Source of the DNA: Flexibacter flexilis DSM 6793 | GTDB lineage: Bacteria > Bacteroidota > Bacteroidia > Cytophagales > Flexibacteraceae | Length of the DNA stretch: 64,000 bases | Direction: 5' to 3' | NCBI RefSeq assembly: GCF_900112255.1 | Contig: NZ_FOLE01000002.1 | Span: 1 to 64,000 of the forward strand | Shown here: positions 62,541 through 64,000 of the stretch, piece after piece | How the letters are laid out: each line of letters begins with the position of its first letter | Position numbering within the stretch: the stretch's first letter is position 1 | The notes under the pieces: generated by a model | Databases searched by the model: none | Seen by the model: the letters and a program-made list of their open reading frames with translations, nothing else | Told to the model about the DNA's origin: nothing | Made by a program: the position numbers and the translations under genes

Positions 62541-62837
62541 TTCTGAAATGAATTTGGGTTTTAAAAATATAAGAAAAGATAGAATTGATTTGTTAAAACT
62601 TTTATTTGTTACAATAGTGGTTTAAATAAGCGGCAATAATATTAAATTATTCTGCAAGCCCAAACCGCCAAACATGATTTTACACTAATTTAACATAGCG
62701 AAATGGGCTTGTCGGTAGATTAACGCTACAATAATGAGATTATTTTAAGCTAAATCCTTTGGGTTTGCCGCTAAAGCGTGATTTTGTTTGGCTCAAAACG
62801 CAAATTAATTGTTTAAAAGTATCAGACTTTCAAAAAA

Positions 62838-63479
62838 TTATTTTTTGCCTTGTGCCTTATAACGCTCATTCAAGCCTTCAACTACTGATTTGGTAATGTC
62901 CAACTGCGGTGTGGCATACAATAAACCTCCGCCTTTGCTATAACCAAATACATAATCTGCGCCTGTTTGTTTGCTATATTCTTCCAAATAATTGGTAATA
63001 TTATCGTTAAGCAATTTGGTAAGGTCTTGCTCCTCTTTGGCCAGTTTTTGCAACTGTTCATCTTTATAAGCATACAAATTCTCTTCTTTTTGGCGCAAAC
63101 GCATGGCTACTTCTTGCATTTGTTGTTCGGTCATGCCGCCTGCTTGGGCTTTACGTTGAGCACTTTCCATGTCGTACTGCAAAGTTTGTGTACGGCTGGC
63201 AATGTCTTTTTCTATGCGGCGACCTTTGGCTTCGAGTTCCGCTTTTTTCTTGGTATAAAAATCATAGTTTTCCAAAAGGCTATCGCTATTGACAAACATG
63301 ACTTTACTTTTAGGAGCTTGCGCAACAGCTTTCGGGTCTATGACCACAGGCGCAGGCTGTGTTACTGGTTTTCCTTCAGGCACGGCAGCCACAGGAGCTG
63401 GCGTAGAAAAATGCAAGTAATACAACACGGCTACTGCTACGGCCAACACGGCATTAAGAATAAGAGATACGTACTTCAC
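62838..63479 (-). CDS. OmpH/Skp-like periplasmic protein
   Basis: The 213-residue protein has an N-terminal membrane anchor (about 4-24), a Pro/Ala/Val-rich linker (PVTQPAPVVIDP) and a Skp-like OmpH domain. This starts VMFVNSDSLLENYDFYTKKKAELEAKG and is followed by a long helical hairpin of two antiparallel arms (RIEKDIASRTQTLQYDMESAQ and EENLYAYKDEQLQKLAKEE). It closes with YVFGYSKGGGLLYATPQLDIT. It would act as a chaperone for outer-membrane proteins. It lies 298 bp upstream of exbB and may be separately transcribed. Confidence 0.88.
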   Translation of the reverse strand: MKYVSLILNAVLAVAVAVLYYLHFSTPAPVAAVPEGKPVTQPAPVVIDPKAVAQAPKSKVMFVNSDSLLENYDFYTKKKAELEAKGRRIEKDIASRTQTLQYDMESAQRKAQAGGMTEQQMQEVAMRLRQKEENLYAYKDEQLQKLAKEEQDLTKLLNDNITNYLEEYSKQTGADYVFGYSKGGGLLYATPQLDITKSVVEGLNERYKAQGKK

Positions 63480-63959
63480 GGTCTAATCTATTTTTATTGG
63501 AAGGCCAAAATAAGGTAAAAAAAACGAATGTTGTATAATGTCGAAACCGGATTTGCCGAACTTGTTTGTCATTTCAATTATCACAGGATTGCCCTTCTGT
63601 CTGTTATTTTCGATACTATTATTTTTAATTAAAAATAAAAACGCTGAATATCAGCTAATTACATTTAAGACAAATTCAAAACCTACTATTTTACTAATTA
63701 TATAGTGCCGCTCACTATTTTTTGTGTTTCGATACACAATAGAACCGCCACATATTTTTACTTCATAGAGACCAATACAATGTTATTTATTTTTTGCTTT
63801 AAAGAATATTATTTCACTATACACAACAACGCGTTGTTTATACTTCTTAACATATTGTGTTAGAAGGATTTTTATTATAAAATTCAGGAATCAAAGAGCC
63901 TGCCTTAAAGAATAAATAGCTACCCCAAAACAGGCTCTTTTTGTCATTCACATTATACT
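63480..63959. other. AT-rich region without a supported gene
   Basis: This 480-bp stretch holds the upstream region of the OmpH-like gene, the 14-bp palindrome AACAACGCGTTGTT (63825-63838), a bulged hairpin (CTTCTT...AGAAG, around 63843-63866) and the terminator at 63893-63943. No reading frame is convincing. Confidence 0.45.
63893..63943. terminator. Terminator at the right edge
   Basis: AAAGAGCCTG pairs with CAGGCTCTTT across 28 nt, followed by TT on the plus strand. It lies just beyond the stop of the partial minus-strand gene at 63960. Confidence 0.55.
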
Positions 63960-64000
63960 TTATTCTGCAATGACCGTTTTGGTTTGTTTCATGTATGCAG
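63960..64000 (-). CDS. C-terminal end of an unidentified protein (partial)
   Basis: Read on the minus strand, the last codons give AYMKQTKTVIAE and a TAA at 63960-63962. The QTKTVIAE ending resembles the last strand of a type IX secretion sorting domain, but 12 residues are too few to be sure. A terminator follows. Confidence 0.4.
   Translation of the reverse strand, partial: AYMKQTKTVIAE

Noticed and set aside
62629-62772. Nested 8-bp inverted repeats (AGCGGCAA...TTGCCGCT and CAAGCCCA...TGGGCTTG) as a possible structured RNA before exbB
   Set aside because: Arms are short and far apart; such matches are expected by chance in 300 bp and no hairpin is compact.

Overview
The window comes from a member of the Bacteroidota, most probably of the Cytophagales/Flexibacter kind. 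Evidence for this includes an arginine operon of the Bacteroidota type (acyl-ornithine carbamoyltransferase in place of ornithine carbamoyltransferase, all genes in one block), families largely confined to the phylum (DUF5686, DUF5687, an IntDOT-like integrase without the first catalytic Arg), a TonB-dependent receptor with a carboxypeptidase-like N-terminal domain, a type IX secretion-like C-terminal domain, and candidate promoters with the TAnnTTTG -7 box. Coding sequence is dense and of moderate GC. No rRNA, tRNA or CRISPR array was found.

Left end (1-2.6 kb): the edge of a mobile element. It holds the tail of a possible phage-like structural gene, a nucleotidyltransferase with a small overlapping upstream partner, a GC-rich structured repeat and a tyrosine recombinase. 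Between 3 and 11 kb lie a small DUF1232-like membrane protein, a GNAT acetyltransferase followed by short inverted repeats, waaA (Kdo transferase), accD, a secreted PD40 (TolB-like) protein, and a 1008-residue DUF805-HAMP-GAF-PAS(x4) protein with no output domain.

11-19.7 kb (minus strand) is a compact arginine operon transcribed GNAT-argG-argC-argD-argF'-argB-argE-argH, with an Lrp/AsnC regulator just downstream. The carbamoyltransferase has Val at the residue that decides between N-acetyl- and N-succinyl-ornithine, which predicts a succinylated pathway.

19.9-33.4 kb is envelope and metabolic: a type IX-like secreted protein, a DUF1684 protein, menC, a DUF5686 outer-membrane protein, a PaaI-type thioesterase, an AT-rich TPR-CHAT protein, a FadL/OmpP1-like porin and two small membrane proteins. 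33.6-42 kb is a drug-efflux locus: AraC-type regulator, RND adaptor, RND pump, TolC, then three 21-bp tandem repeats and a second TolC gene. 42-49 kb: a divergent polysaccharide deacetylase, a large secreted protein with a C-terminal S74 autoprocessing chaperone, a GlcD-type FAD oxidase and a membrane protein of unknown role.

49-64 kb: two divergent TonB-dependent receptors separated by about 0.8 kb of AT-rich DNA carrying a palindrome and a partial second copy; a two-gene ABC exporter (DUF5687 permease); pruA (proline/glutamate catabolism); and an exbB-exbD-exbD-tonB energy-transducing cluster preceded by an OmpH/Skp-like chaperone gene. The exb/tonB genes would power receptors such as those at 49-55 kb. 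The last 41 bases are the end of another minus-strand gene.

No obviously new multi-gene system stands out. The best leads are the predicted N-succinyl arginine pathway with its candidate acyltransferase, the kinase-less multi-PAS membrane protein, the AT-rich CHAT gene, and several unexplained intergenic repeat structures.
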